Assembly (NCBI GenBank): GCA_038064935.1
Contig: JBBTRZ010000013.1
Span: forward strand, 1-18,217
Length of the DNA: 18,217 nt
Origin: JAGVGK01 sp038064935
GTDB taxonomy: Bacteria; Patescibacteriota; Minisyncoccia; Phycocordibacterales; JACOZG01
Reading direction: 5' to 3'
This document shows, piece after piece, positions 1 through 6,286 of this stretch (the first letter of the stretch is position 1; each line of letters starts with the position of its first letter). The notes under the pieces were generated by a model. It was not told the DNA's origin and did no database searches. It saw nothing but the letters and a program-made list of their open reading frames with translations. The translations under genes were made by a program, and so were the position numbers.

Positions 1-10
1 ACTATTGTAC

Positions 11-42
11 CGAAAAACCCCACAGAAATGTGGGGTTTTTCG
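11..42. terminator. Intrinsic terminator hairpin, probably bidirectional
   Basis: A perfect 14-bp inverted repeat (arms 11-24 and 29-42) closed by a GAAA loop. The arms have an A-tract on one side and a T-tract on the other (CGAAAAACCCC / GGGGTTTTTCG), so the U-run is built into the stem. It lies 64 bp past the stop of the minus-strand small ORF at 106-327 and could end that transcript. It could equally end a plus-strand gene lying left of the window. Positions 43-105 show nothing else. Confidence 0.8.
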
Positions 43-105
43 TGCAACAAAGCCTATTTACGCCCCGTGATGAGGCCCCCGTAGAAGGTTTGGAATCATT
101 CCGAA

Positions 106-327
106 CTACTTAGGCAACGATGCAAATTTTTCTGATGATCTTAACTCGAGACATCGTATGCAATGAGTATATTGTTGCATACGTTCCCTACCGACTGTTT
201 CCCATTCATAAACTCCAGGATCATACCCACAACATGCTGTTTGCCTTGTTCCAATTTGCATGGAATCTATCCGATGTACTTCCGGCTGAAGGCGTATTGT
301 ACCTGCAACTGCCCAACGCATCGCCAT
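106..327 (-). CDS. Hypothetical 73-aa protein with CC and CxxC motifs
   Basis: Not recognised. The frame is open upstream to 381, but the ATG at 325-327 is the better start because AAGGAAG (334-340, read on the minus strand) lies 6 nt before it. That is one of the few clear Shine-Dalgarno sites in the window. The protein is small and rich in charged residues. It has a Cys pair near residues 31-32 (ACCGYDPG) and a CIRC motif near residues 58-61, which would suit a small metal-binding fold. There is no signal peptide or membrane segment. It stands alone, with a terminator hairpin 64 bp downstream. Overlapping plus-strand ORFs lack a comparable ribosome binding site. The call rests on the SD site, the Cys motifs and the isolated transcription-unit layout; homology was not tested. 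Confidence 0.5.
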   Translation of the reverse strand: MAMRWAVAGTIRLQPEVHRIDSMQIGTRQTACCGYDPGVYEWETVGRERMQQYTHCIRCLELRSSEKFASLPK

Positions 328-493
328 TTTATTCTTCCTTTTGGATTTTGAATTCCCCGAGATCCAGCCAAGATCACACAATCTGGCCTACCTCACTTTT
401 CCACCTACGAGCTTAGCATAACTAGTTTCAGAAGTCAAGATTGACTAATGTTTTGGTTTTGCTAGCATAGGATTACAAGTGCCTTCGGGCTTG
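328..493. other. Intergenic region without a supported gene
   Basis: This stretch separates the 73-aa ORF from the hairpin at 494-511. It must hold the promoter of the minus-strand small ORF. A TTGACT hexamer is visible on the minus strand around 437-442, but no convincing -10 lies at the right distance. I see no RNA gene here. Confidence 0.4.
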
Positions 494-511
494 CCCTGCC
501 GCAAGGTAGGG
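494..511. repeat. GNRA-capped short palindrome (CCCTGCC-GCAA-GGTAGGG)
   Basis: A 7-bp stem with one G·U pair (494-500 with 505-511) is closed by a GCAA tetraloop. It is GC-rich in an AT-rich spacer and has no following T-run on either strand, so it is not a normal terminator. It resembles the other short palindromic elements in this window in size and GC-rich stem. Only one copy is present here. Confidence 0.45.
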
Positions 512-518
512 AGAAAAG

Positions 519-557
519 AAGAAAAGCCGTCAAAGTAAATCTTTGGCGGCTTTTCTT
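519..557 (-). terminator. Terminator hairpin embedded in the end of the PemK/MazF-like gene
   Basis: Seventeen-bp arms (519-535 and 541-557) with a single G·U pair and a 5-nt loop. Read on the minus strand the distal arm ends GGCTTTTCTT and is followed by CTTTTC. The stem contains the TGA stop (530-532) and the last nine or so codons of the toxin-like gene. It is the only strong terminator seen for the whole aspS-to-mazF-like transcription unit. Confidence 0.75.
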
Positions 558-916
558 ACTAAGGCGAAAAGTTTTTTGTTTAAGAAACCAATTTTATTAA
601 CTAGCCGCTTGGTATCAATCACTCGCGATTGAGATAAAAGAACCGAAGCCGGTTTGCCATCAACAATTCCGAGTGAAATTCGCATCCGATGTTTATGGGG
701 CGAAGTCGTAAGTGGTAACACCGTACAAGTATTGCGGCTCAAGCCCTTGAGAATCAGGACTGGCCTCTGGTGATCACTTCCAGCTCCATCTTGTTCAAAT
801 CCAACATTCACACCAAGCGAACACCACCAAATTTCGCGTTCGTGATACAGTTTGTTCGATTCCGTCAAATGCAGTTTCTTTTTCTGTTCATTCCAACTGT
901 CGAAATCTTTGAACAT
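530..916 (-). CDS. PemK/MazF family toxin-like protein (solitary)
   Basis: 128 aa. The core from about residue 28 on matches the PemK/MazF fold: EIWWCSLGVNVGFEQDG forms the first strand and loop, R51 in HQRPVLIL corresponds to the conserved Arg, TTSP follows at 70-73, and SQSRVIDTKRL at 95-105 is the family's dimer/core strand. Family members are usually sequence-specific endoribonucleases. An N-terminal extension of about 27 residues (FDSWNEQKKKLH...) precedes the core, as I recall for many CPR homologues. No antitoxin gene is adjacent. Instead the ATG lies 4 nt after the rpsI stop, so the gene is the last cistron of the ribosomal-protein operon. Toxicity is not implied by the sequence alone; it may be a housekeeping RNase or a nucleic-acid-binding derivative. 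Confidence 0.88.
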   Translation of the reverse strand: MFKDFDSWNEQKKKLHLTESNKLYHEREIWWCSLGVNVGFEQDGAGSDHQRPVLILKGLSRNTCTVLPLTTSPHKHRMRISLGIVDGKPASVLLSQSRVIDTKRLVNKIGFLNKKLFALVRKAAKDLL

Positions 917-920
917 AGAA

Positions 921-1382
921 CTACCGCTTACTCCACTGCGGGGCTTTGCGAGCTTTTTTAAGGCCGAATTTACGGCGTTCTTTCATTCGAGAATCGCGCG
1001 TGAGAAATTTATTTTGTTTTAAGGTGAGGCGAAAACCGGGTTCAACTTTAACCAGCGCGCGAGCGAGACCCATGGCAATCGCTTCGGCTTGAGAATGAAT
1101 CCCGCCACCCGCAACATGGACACTGATTGACCAAGTTCCAATCGTTGTTGGTTTAACATTCGCTTCCTCACCGGGGAGAGAAAATGACACAGCGAGGGGG
1201 GCCAGCATAATCCTTTGTAAATCAGTAATTGGGAAATATTTATCGAGAGGGCGATCATTGATCGTAATCTCCTGTTTAGGATTTGGCACAATCCGCACCC
1301 GAGCCACGGAAGTCTTGCGCCGGCCCACGGCCTCGGTATAGCGAACAGTAACTTTAACAGTTTTCGTTTTAGGGGTAGTCAT
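921..1382 (-). CDS. rpsI: Small ribosomal subunit protein uS9
   Basis: 153 aa. A lysine/threonine-rich lead-in of about 13 residues is followed by the uS9 signature YTEAVGRRKTSVARVRI. The internal GGG motif (HVAGGGIHSQAEAI) and the invariant basic tail ending RKAPQWSKR are present; that tail reaches into the P site of the 30S subunit. The gene lies 7 bp after rplM, the usual rplM-rpsI pair, here appended to the alpha operon. No clear Shine-Dalgarno precedes the ATG; the leader is AT-rich. Confidence 0.97.
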   Translation of the reverse strand: MTTPKTKTVKVTVRYTEAVGRRKTSVARVRIVPNPKQEITINDRPLDKYFPITDLQRIMLAPLAVSFSLPGEEANVKPTTIGTWSISVHVAGGGIHSQAEAIAMGLARALVKVEPGFRLTLKQNKFLTRDSRMKERRKFGLKKARKAPQWSKR

Positions 1383-1389
1383 AAAAATT

Positions 1390-1737
1390 TTAAGCCGTGA
1401 CGGTGAGCTGTTTCAAGATGAGACGACGAAGTTTATTGTTCGGCAACATCCCCTTCACCGCTTGGCGAAAGAGCTCGGGATAGCCGCGGCGTAGGGCCAA
1501 ATTCGCCATGGTTTCTTGCTTCAAACCACCCGGGTAACCGCTGTAGCGACGATATTGGGTCTGGGCGAATTTCGCCGGTTGAATTTGGAGTTTCGAAGCA
1601 TTGGTCACCGTAACCGAGATATGGGGCACGAGATGCGGTTGAAAGCTCGCTTCTCCCTTACCGCGCAAAAGCATCGCCGTGCGAGAGGCCACGCGCCCGA
1701 GAGATTCCCCTGTCGCATCAATCGTATAGTTTTTCAT
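1390..1737 (-). CDS. rplM: Large ribosomal subunit protein uL13 (short form)
   Basis: 115 aa, against about 142 in E. coli. Recognisable blocks are IDATGESLGRVASRTAMLLRGK at the start, YRRYSGYPGGLKQ in the middle and AVKGMLPNNKLRRLILKQL near the end. The shortening is at both termini and in the central loop, while the conserved core is kept, so this is a reduced but intact uL13. It starts 2 bp after rplQ. The ATG is preceded by AT-rich sequence without a Shine-Dalgarno. Confidence 0.96.
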   Translation of the reverse strand: MKNYTIDATGESLGRVASRTAMLLRGKGEASFQPHLVPHISVTVTNASKLQIQPAKFAQTQYRRYSGYPGGLKQETMANLALRRGYPELFRQAVKGMLPNNKLRRLILKQLTVTA

Positions 1738-1739
1738 AT

Positions 1740-2090
1740 TTAGACAAATTCAATCAATGCTTGCGGACTACCATCCGAAAGTCGCACTGGTAACTTGGTA
1801 ATTCGGGTGTAACCGCCCCGACGCTCTTTATACCGTGGCGCAATGTCGGTCACAAGCTTCTGCATCGCCTCCGGCCGTCCCAGTCGCGCCAAGAGGAGGC
1901 GGCGGGCTAGAAGATCACCCTCCCGAGCGCGCGTCACCATTTTCTCAATCAGAGGCCGCAACTCTTTCGCCCGAGCCGTGGTCGTCTTGATTTTGCCATG
2001 AGCAATCAGATTAACCGCTAAAGATCGCAAGAACGCCCGGCGCTGATTCCGCTCGCGACCAAATTTTCGATTGTGATTATGGTGACGCAT
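1740..2090 (-). CDS. rplQ: Large ribosomal subunit protein bL17
   Basis: 116 aa, a normal length. It begins with the bL17 signature MRHHNHNRKFGRERNQRRAF, continues LRSLAVNLIAHGKIKTTTARAKELRPLIEKMVT, and ends in a C-terminal half of basic and GGYTRI-type segments. It follows rpoA by 15 bp, the standard rpoA-rplQ order at the end of the bacterial alpha operon. Confidence 0.97.
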   Translation of the reverse strand: MRHHNHNRKFGRERNQRRAFLRSLAVNLIAHGKIKTTTARAKELRPLIEKMVTRAREGDLLARRLLLARLGRPEAMQKLVTDIAPRYKERRGGYTRITKLPVRLSDGSPQALIEFV

Positions 2091-2105
2091 AGACTCAAAT
2101 ATATT

Positions 2106-3092
2106 TTATTCTCGGAGCGACACGCCGTGGCGCGCGAGTACTTCCTTAATCTCCGCTATCCCCTTCTCGCCTAAGCCGCTGATCAAGGAGAGATCGGGTT
2201 CGCGCTTCCGCGATAAGCCGCCGACGGTGCGAATACTGGCCCCCGCCAAGGCCTTGCTCACTCGTGACGAGAAATCGAGGTCTTCAACGCGCGTCTTGAG
2301 AAATTCACTATCTCCTACCGTCTCGAAAGTCGGCTCGGGTGGTGAAGTCGGAACAGCCATTTTTTCTGTCGTCGTCAAATCTTCTGGCAGCGGCTCTTCC
2401 TTAAATCCGATAATCGCCTTGAGTTGGTTTATCATAATCTCAATTGATTTCTCGAGCGCCAAGTGCGGACTCACGCTACCGTCGGTCTCGATTGTCAAAC
2501 GCAAACGATTGTAATCCGTCCGCTCGCCGACTCGCATATTCTCGACTTCATAACTCACGCGACGGATGGGCGTGAAGGAGGCATCAAGCACGATCGTGCC
2601 AATTGACGGCGGCCGAGCGCTCTGTAGCGTCTCCTTAGGCACATAACCGATTCCACGCTCGAGCGTCAACTCGGCTTTGAATTCAGCGCCTTTCTCGGTG
2701 AGCGTGGCAATCGGCTGATCGGTATTCACTACTTCCACCTGTCCGCCGGTCTCAATATCTTTCGCGGTCACGACCCGCGAGGCCTTAACAGAAATCGTGG
2801 CCACTTGCGGTTCATCGCTCGCGAGCTTGAAACGAATTTTCTTCAAGTTGAGGAGAATCATAATTATATCCTCCTTCACCCCTTTCAAAGTCGTAAACTC
2901 GTGCGCCGCCCCTTCGATCTTCACCATCGTGATCGCCGTGCCGATCATTGAGGAGAGGATGATTCGCCGCAGTGAATTGCCGAGCGTCTGACCGTAACCG
3001 GGGTAAAGACCCTCAATCTCATAAACCCCGCGCTCGGCATCCTCGGTAATAACCCGAGGCTTCGATGGCATAATGATATTTAAATCAATCAT
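2106..3092 (-). CDS. rpoA: DNA-directed RNA polymerase subunit alpha
   Basis: 328 aa, full length. The N-terminal domain (about 1-230) carries the assembly motifs GYGQTLGNSLRRIILSS, GAAHEFTTLKGVKEDI and LTLERGIGYVP. After a linker, the C-terminal domain (about 260-328) keeps the helix-hairpin-helix DNA/activator-binding fold (LSRKREPDLSLISGLGEKGIAEIKEVLARHG). It forms the dimer on which the polymerase core assembles. It sits between rpsD and rplQ in the alpha operon. The linker contains SPPEPT and acidic stretches; nothing is missing. Confidence 0.98.
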   Translation of the reverse strand: MIDLNIIMPSKPRVITEDAERGVYEIEGLYPGYGQTLGNSLRRIILSSMIGTAITMVKIEGAAHEFTTLKGVKEDIIMILLNLKKIRFKLASDEPQVATISVKASRVVTAKDIETGGQVEVVNTDQPIATLTEKGAEFKAELTLERGIGYVPKETLQSARPPSIGTIVLDASFTPIRRVSYEVENMRVGERTDYNRLRLTIETDGSVSPHLALEKSIEIMINQLKAIIGFKEEPLPEDLTTTEKMAVPTSPPEPTFETVGDSEFLKTRVEDLDFSSRVSKALAGASIRTVGGLSRKREPDLSLISGLGEKGIAEIKEVLARHGVSLRE

Positions 3093-3102
3093 ATTAATTT
3101 AA

Positions 3103-3723
3103 TTACACTCGACTATAAAAATCAATAATCGCGCTAAGGTTAAGGTTCGACTCTGCTGCCTCAAGCGCGGGAGGTGCCACGACCTTCGCTTCCCGATCAT
3201 TCGTGTAGAGAAGCCAAGACGGCGGCTCGTACTCCTTGAGCCGGGCCGAGGCTTCACGGAAAACGCCGTTATCACGACTCTGGGAACGGACGCCAATCAT
3301 GTCGCCGACCGAAATCGTATATGACGGAATGGTCACCCGCTTGCCGTTGACCAAGATATGACCGTGACTCACCACTTGACGAGCGAAGGCCCGTGACGGC
3401 ACAAGACCGAGACGATAGACCACATTGTCGAGCCGCGATTCGACGAGTTGCCCCAGATTGGCGAGTGGATTACCGGTCTTGATACTTCGACTCCGCTTGA
3501 CATAACTGCGGAATTGCCGCTCGTTGACACCATAGGTGTAACGGGCCTTCTGTTTCTCCTTCAGCTGACTGCCATAATCCGAGGCCGACCGCGAACGCCG
3601 GCCAGTCACCTTCCCAGGCCTCGCCGCGCCGTCGCCGGAAATGGTGAATTTCGTCGTTTGGCACTTAGGGAAAATGCGTTCTCCCAAGCGACGACAAATT
3701 TTATATTTTGGTCCAATTTTCAT
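3103..3723 (-). CDS. rpsD: Small ribosomal subunit protein uS4
   Basis: 206 aa. The start MKIGPKYKICRRLGERI is typical. Cysteines at about 9 and 21 are present, but the full four-Cys zinc pattern is not. The S4 RNA-binding domain spans about 95-160 (RLDNVVYRLGLVPSRAFARQVVSHGHILVNGKRV). uS4 binds 16S rRNA early in 30S assembly and in many bacteria also represses the alpha operon translationally; no regulatory leader can be assigned here. Ten bp separate it from rpoA. Confidence 0.97.
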   Translation of the reverse strand: MKIGPKYKICRRLGERIFPKCQTTKFTISGDGAARPGKVTGRRSRSASDYGSQLKEKQKARYTYGVNERQFRSYVKRSRSIKTGNPLANLGQLVESRLDNVVYRLGLVPSRAFARQVVSHGHILVNGKRVTIPSYTISVGDMIGVRSQSRDNGVFREASARLKEYEPPSWLLYTNDREAKVVAPPALEAAESNLNLSAIIDFYSRV

Positions 3724-3735
3724 AAATAAATTTTA

Positions 3736-4164
3736 CTAAACCCGGCGCGGTTTCTTCGGCTTCGGCCCATTGAATGGCACCGGTGTCGAATCTTTAATCG
3801 CCGTGAGTCCAATACCTTTACCGGCAAAAGCGCGCATCGAAGATTCTCGCCCCGACCCGACCCCCTTAATCACTACTTCAACCTCCTTGATACCAATATC
3901 TGTCGCCTTGTCGGCCATCAACTCCCCGACCTTGCTCGCGGCGAAGGTTGTCCCCTTCTTCGCCCCGCGGAAACCGAGCGCCCCGCTCGATGACCAGGCG
4001 AGCGTCTCACCGGCCGTATCAGTGAGCGTTAACTTGGTGTTGTTGTAGGTTGATTGAATGTAGAGCACACCGTGACTAAATTTTTTCTTCGAACCCAAGT
4101 GAACGGCCGGCGTTGGGGCGTCGGGGGTCGTTCCAGCTTGAGCGACAACGCGTTTCTTACCCAT
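3736..4164 (-). CDS. rpsK: Small ribosomal subunit protein uS11
   Basis: 142 aa. A variable N-terminal tail (to about residue 28) precedes the conserved body: HGVLYIQSTYNNTKLTLTD, LAWSSSGALGFRGAKKGTTFAA, GVGSGRESSMRAF and the C-terminal GPKPKKPRRV. uS11 lines the mRNA exit site of the 30S platform. The gene starts 2 bp after the rpsM stop. Confidence 0.97.
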   Translation of the reverse strand: MGKKRVVAQAGTTPDAPTPAVHLGSKKKFSHGVLYIQSTYNNTKLTLTDTAGETLAWSSSGALGFRGAKKGTTFAASKVGELMADKATDIGIKEVEVVIKGVGSGRESSMRAFAGKGIGLTAIKDSTPVPFNGPKPKKPRRV

Positions 4165-4166
4165 AA

Positions 4167-4547
4167 TTATTTCTTCTCGACCTTCTTGCGGCCGGAACCC
4201 ATAGTCTTTCGGACATTGCCGCGGCGAGTGCGAGAATTGGTGCGGGTGCGCTGGCCGCGCGCCGGCAGGCGACGCGCGTGGCGTGAACCGCGATAGGATT
4301 TAATATCAATTAACCGTTTGATATTGCCCCCGATCTCCCGCTTCAGCGCCCCTTCAATCTTATAAGTTTCCATCGCGCGACGAATCCGACTCTCTTCCTC
4401 CGCGGTCACCACGGCCGGTTTCGTCGCCGGTGGGACTTTTGCCTCGGCGAGAATAGTCCGGGCGCGACTACGGCCCACCCCATAGATGTAGGTGAGGGCG
4501 ACATCGAGGCGTTTCGTATCGGGGATGGTAATACCGGCAAGGCGCAT
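4167..4547 (-). CDS. rpsM: Small ribosomal subunit protein uS13
   Basis: 126 aa. It begins MRLAGITIPDTKRLDVALTYIYGVG, includes the helix-two-turns-helix segment with GVGRSRA, and ends in the basic tail RGSRHARRLPARGQRTRTNSRTRR that contacts tRNA and rRNA in the 30S head. It follows rpmJ by 5 bp, in the classical infA-rpmJ-rpsM-rpsK-rpsD-rpoA-rplQ order. Confidence 0.97.
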   Translation of the reverse strand: MRLAGITIPDTKRLDVALTYIYGVGRSRARTILAEAKVPPATKPAVVTAEEESRIRRAMETYKIEGALKREIGGNIKRLIDIKSYRGSRHARRLPARGQRTRTNSRTRRGNVRKTMGSGRKKVEKK

Positions 4548-4552
4548 AGAGA

Positions 4553-4669
4553 TTAGGCTTGTTTCTGTTTATGCTTCGGCTTATTGGCGCAAATAATATA
4601 AAGATGGCCACGGCGGCGAACCATCCGACATTGAGCACAGCGTTTCTTAATCGTGGAGCGAACTTGCAC
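4553..4669 (-). CDS. rpmJ: Large ribosomal subunit protein bL36, GTG start
   Basis: 38 aa, read directly from the sequence. A GTG at 4667-4669 starts a peptide beginning MQVRSTIKKRCAQC and ending KPKHKQKQA before a TAA at 4553-4555. All four zinc ligands of the C+ form are present (C11, C14, C27, H33). There is no ATG in frame upstream, and the homologous start (M-x-V-R-S) falls exactly on the GTG. It lies between infA (20 bp) and rpsM (5 bp). Confidence 0.93.
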   Translation of the reverse strand: MQVRSTIKKRCAQCRMVRRRGHLYIICANKPKHKQKQA

Positions 4670-4689
4670 TGAACAGAAAATTTAAAAAT

Positions 4690-4902
4690 TTATAAACGCT
4701 TCGTAATCCGACCCTTGCCGCCATAAGGATCAAGAAGAACTTCGACCCGATCACCAACCAAGACTTTGATGCGATGATAGCGCATCTTTCCCGCCAAATA
4801 GGCCAACACTTCCTCCCCCGAATCAAGCGCGACGCGAAAAAGAATGTTTGGCAAGGCCTCCAATACGACGCCGGGAGTCGGTTCGTTTAACTTAATTGCC
4901 AT
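4690..4902 (-). CDS. infA: Translation initiation factor IF-1
   Basis: 70 aa, the usual length, a single OB-fold. Diagnostic segments are GVVLEALPNILFRVALDSGEEVLAYLAGKMR, followed by IKVLVGDRVEVLLDPY and KGRITKR. IF-1 occupies the 30S A site during initiation. Its start overlaps the end of the upstream baseplate-J-like gene by 11 bp, so the two are translationally coupled or at least cotranscribed. This differs from the common arrangement, in which secY, adk and map precede infA. Confidence 0.96.
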   Translation of the reverse strand: MAIKLNEPTPGVVLEALPNILFRVALDSGEEVLAYLAGKMRYHRIKVLVGDRVEVLLDPYGGKGRITKRL

Positions 4903-6286
4903 TGGGTGCGCCAGATTGATTGACCGTGTCGGGTATCTTAGCAGAGGGTGTTTCCACCGTCAAGCTCGTATCTATCGAGAGAGATATTCGTTTCGGGTCA
5001 GCGGGAAAACGAATCAGCCACGGCGGGGTGAACGACGCCTGCGCCACCCGAATGCTCGGATACTTCACAAACACGGCTTGATAATCGCGGGTGCCACGGC
5101 TCGCCAAGTCTTCGGCGAGAGCAACTGCGTCAAATTGCCAAACAAGAATTCCTTCGCCGGCTAAAGTAAACGAAAATTCCGTAAATTTATCCGGATCAGC
5201 CGGGGGAACGCTTGGCGCTAGGTTCAAACGCTCAATATCATCCAGCAAAACTGCCGCGCCATCATAGGTTGGTAAAAATCGACGGGCCAACTCCCGGCTT
5301 AATTCGATTCGAGAAAAAATAGGGGCCACCAACTCAATTTGTTTAGTCACCCTCACGGTTTCGGCGGTTGATGAGTCGTGAGTTGTATCAGAGTCAACAA
5401 CACGCCAAAAAACACTCTCCGGATACCAAACATAATCATCCGGTACTTGGCCCGCCGCTTCGGCGAGGAGACGCTTTTTCAGTTGCTCCGTAAGCCGCGT
5501 CTCGGTCGCCAAGCGATCAACCTCGGCCACTACTCGCCGGGCGCCGATAAACCCCCCGGCAAAAGGAGTGGTAGCTCGGGCGGTAACAGTATTGAAACGA
5601 TTGTCATTCTTGAAGCCGGGAATGGTAAGGGTTGATAACTCGCCATTGTAATCGGCGCCGGGTTCGGCTGCCGTCACCTTGACCGAGAGCTCGCCGGGCT
5701 TGAGCACCCCACCAACCAAAGTGTAACCCGGCACCACGACCGCATCGGCAATTTTATAAATCTTGCCACTCACGGCTTCGAACCGCGTACTGGCAATCAA
5801 TTTTTGAGTGGCTTGACTATAACGATTAGTGATGAGGATCGTGCCGCTGGCGCGTTCGGAAACAAGTTTTTCCCCCACCGCTTCGACATTCGCTGATTCG
5901 CTCGCCTCAATCGTCATGGTCTGGAAACCGAGCGACATATTGTCAATATTAGCGAGTGGCAGTTTGAACGCTCGATATGTTCCTGTCACCGCGATCGACA
6001 CCTGTCGGGGAGTGATTGTCACTATCGCCCGACCGAAAGCAACCGAACCAAAATAAATCAGAACGGCGATTAAACCCAAAACAATTAAAGTAACAAGTAA
6101 GGCGCGAGAGCGGTGTGCAGGAGGAGAAGCGGGGCGAGAAACCACCGGGCTCGGCCGTTCACGGTTGGCTGACGGTTCGACAACCTTTTCCGTTACGGTC
6201 TTCGGCTCGCCTGTCGGCGAGGTAGGCAACACATCTTGCAAACTCCGTTTGGGCCGCTTGATGTCTTGAATTAAATCTTTAGCCAT
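4892..6286 (-). CDS. Single-pass membrane protein with baseplate J/gp47-like extracytoplasmic domain
   Basis: 464 aa. A basic, proline-rich cytoplasmic N-terminus (1-60, including KRPKRSLQDVLP) precedes one membrane helix at about 62-85 (RALLVTLIVLGLIAVLIYFG). A long outside domain follows. Within it, ASGTILITNRYSQATQKLIASTRFE, KIYKIADAVVVPG and the PGADYNGEL...TIPGFK block match what CPR genome annotations call baseplate J/gp47 family. Its function in CPR is unknown; a cell-envelope or pilus-assembly scaffold is plausible. It overlaps the PilM-like gene upstream by 8 bp and infA downstream by 11 bp. No signal peptidase site is evident; the helix is an uncleaved anchor. Confidence 0.8.
   Translation of the reverse strand: MAKDLIQDIKRPKRSLQDVLPTSPTGEPKTVTEKVVEPSANRERPSPVVSRPASPPAHRSRALLVTLIVLGLIAVLIYFGSVAFGRAIVTITPRQVSIAVTGTYRAFKLPLANIDNMSLGFQTMTIEASESANVEAVGEKLVSERASGTILITNRYSQATQKLIASTRFEAVSGKIYKIADAVVVPGYTLVGGVLKPGELSVKVTAAEPGADYNGELSTLTIPGFKNDNRFNTVTARATTPFAGGFIGARRVVAEVDRLATETRLTEQLKKRLLAEAAGQVPDDYVWYPESVFWRVVDSDTTHDSSTAETVRVTKQIELVAPIFSRIELSRELARRFLPTYDGAAVLLDDIERLNLAPSVPPADPDKFTEFSFTLAGEGILVWQFDAVALAEDLASRGTRDYQAVFVKYPSIRVAQASFTPPWLIRFPADPKRISLSIDTSLTVETPSAKIPDTVNQSGAPNGN

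Noticed and set aside
530..916. Toxin-antitoxin pair around the PemK/MazF-like gene
   Set aside because: The upstream neighbour is rpsI with a 4-nt gap and the downstream side is a terminator. No antitoxin-like ORF exists on either strand nearby.
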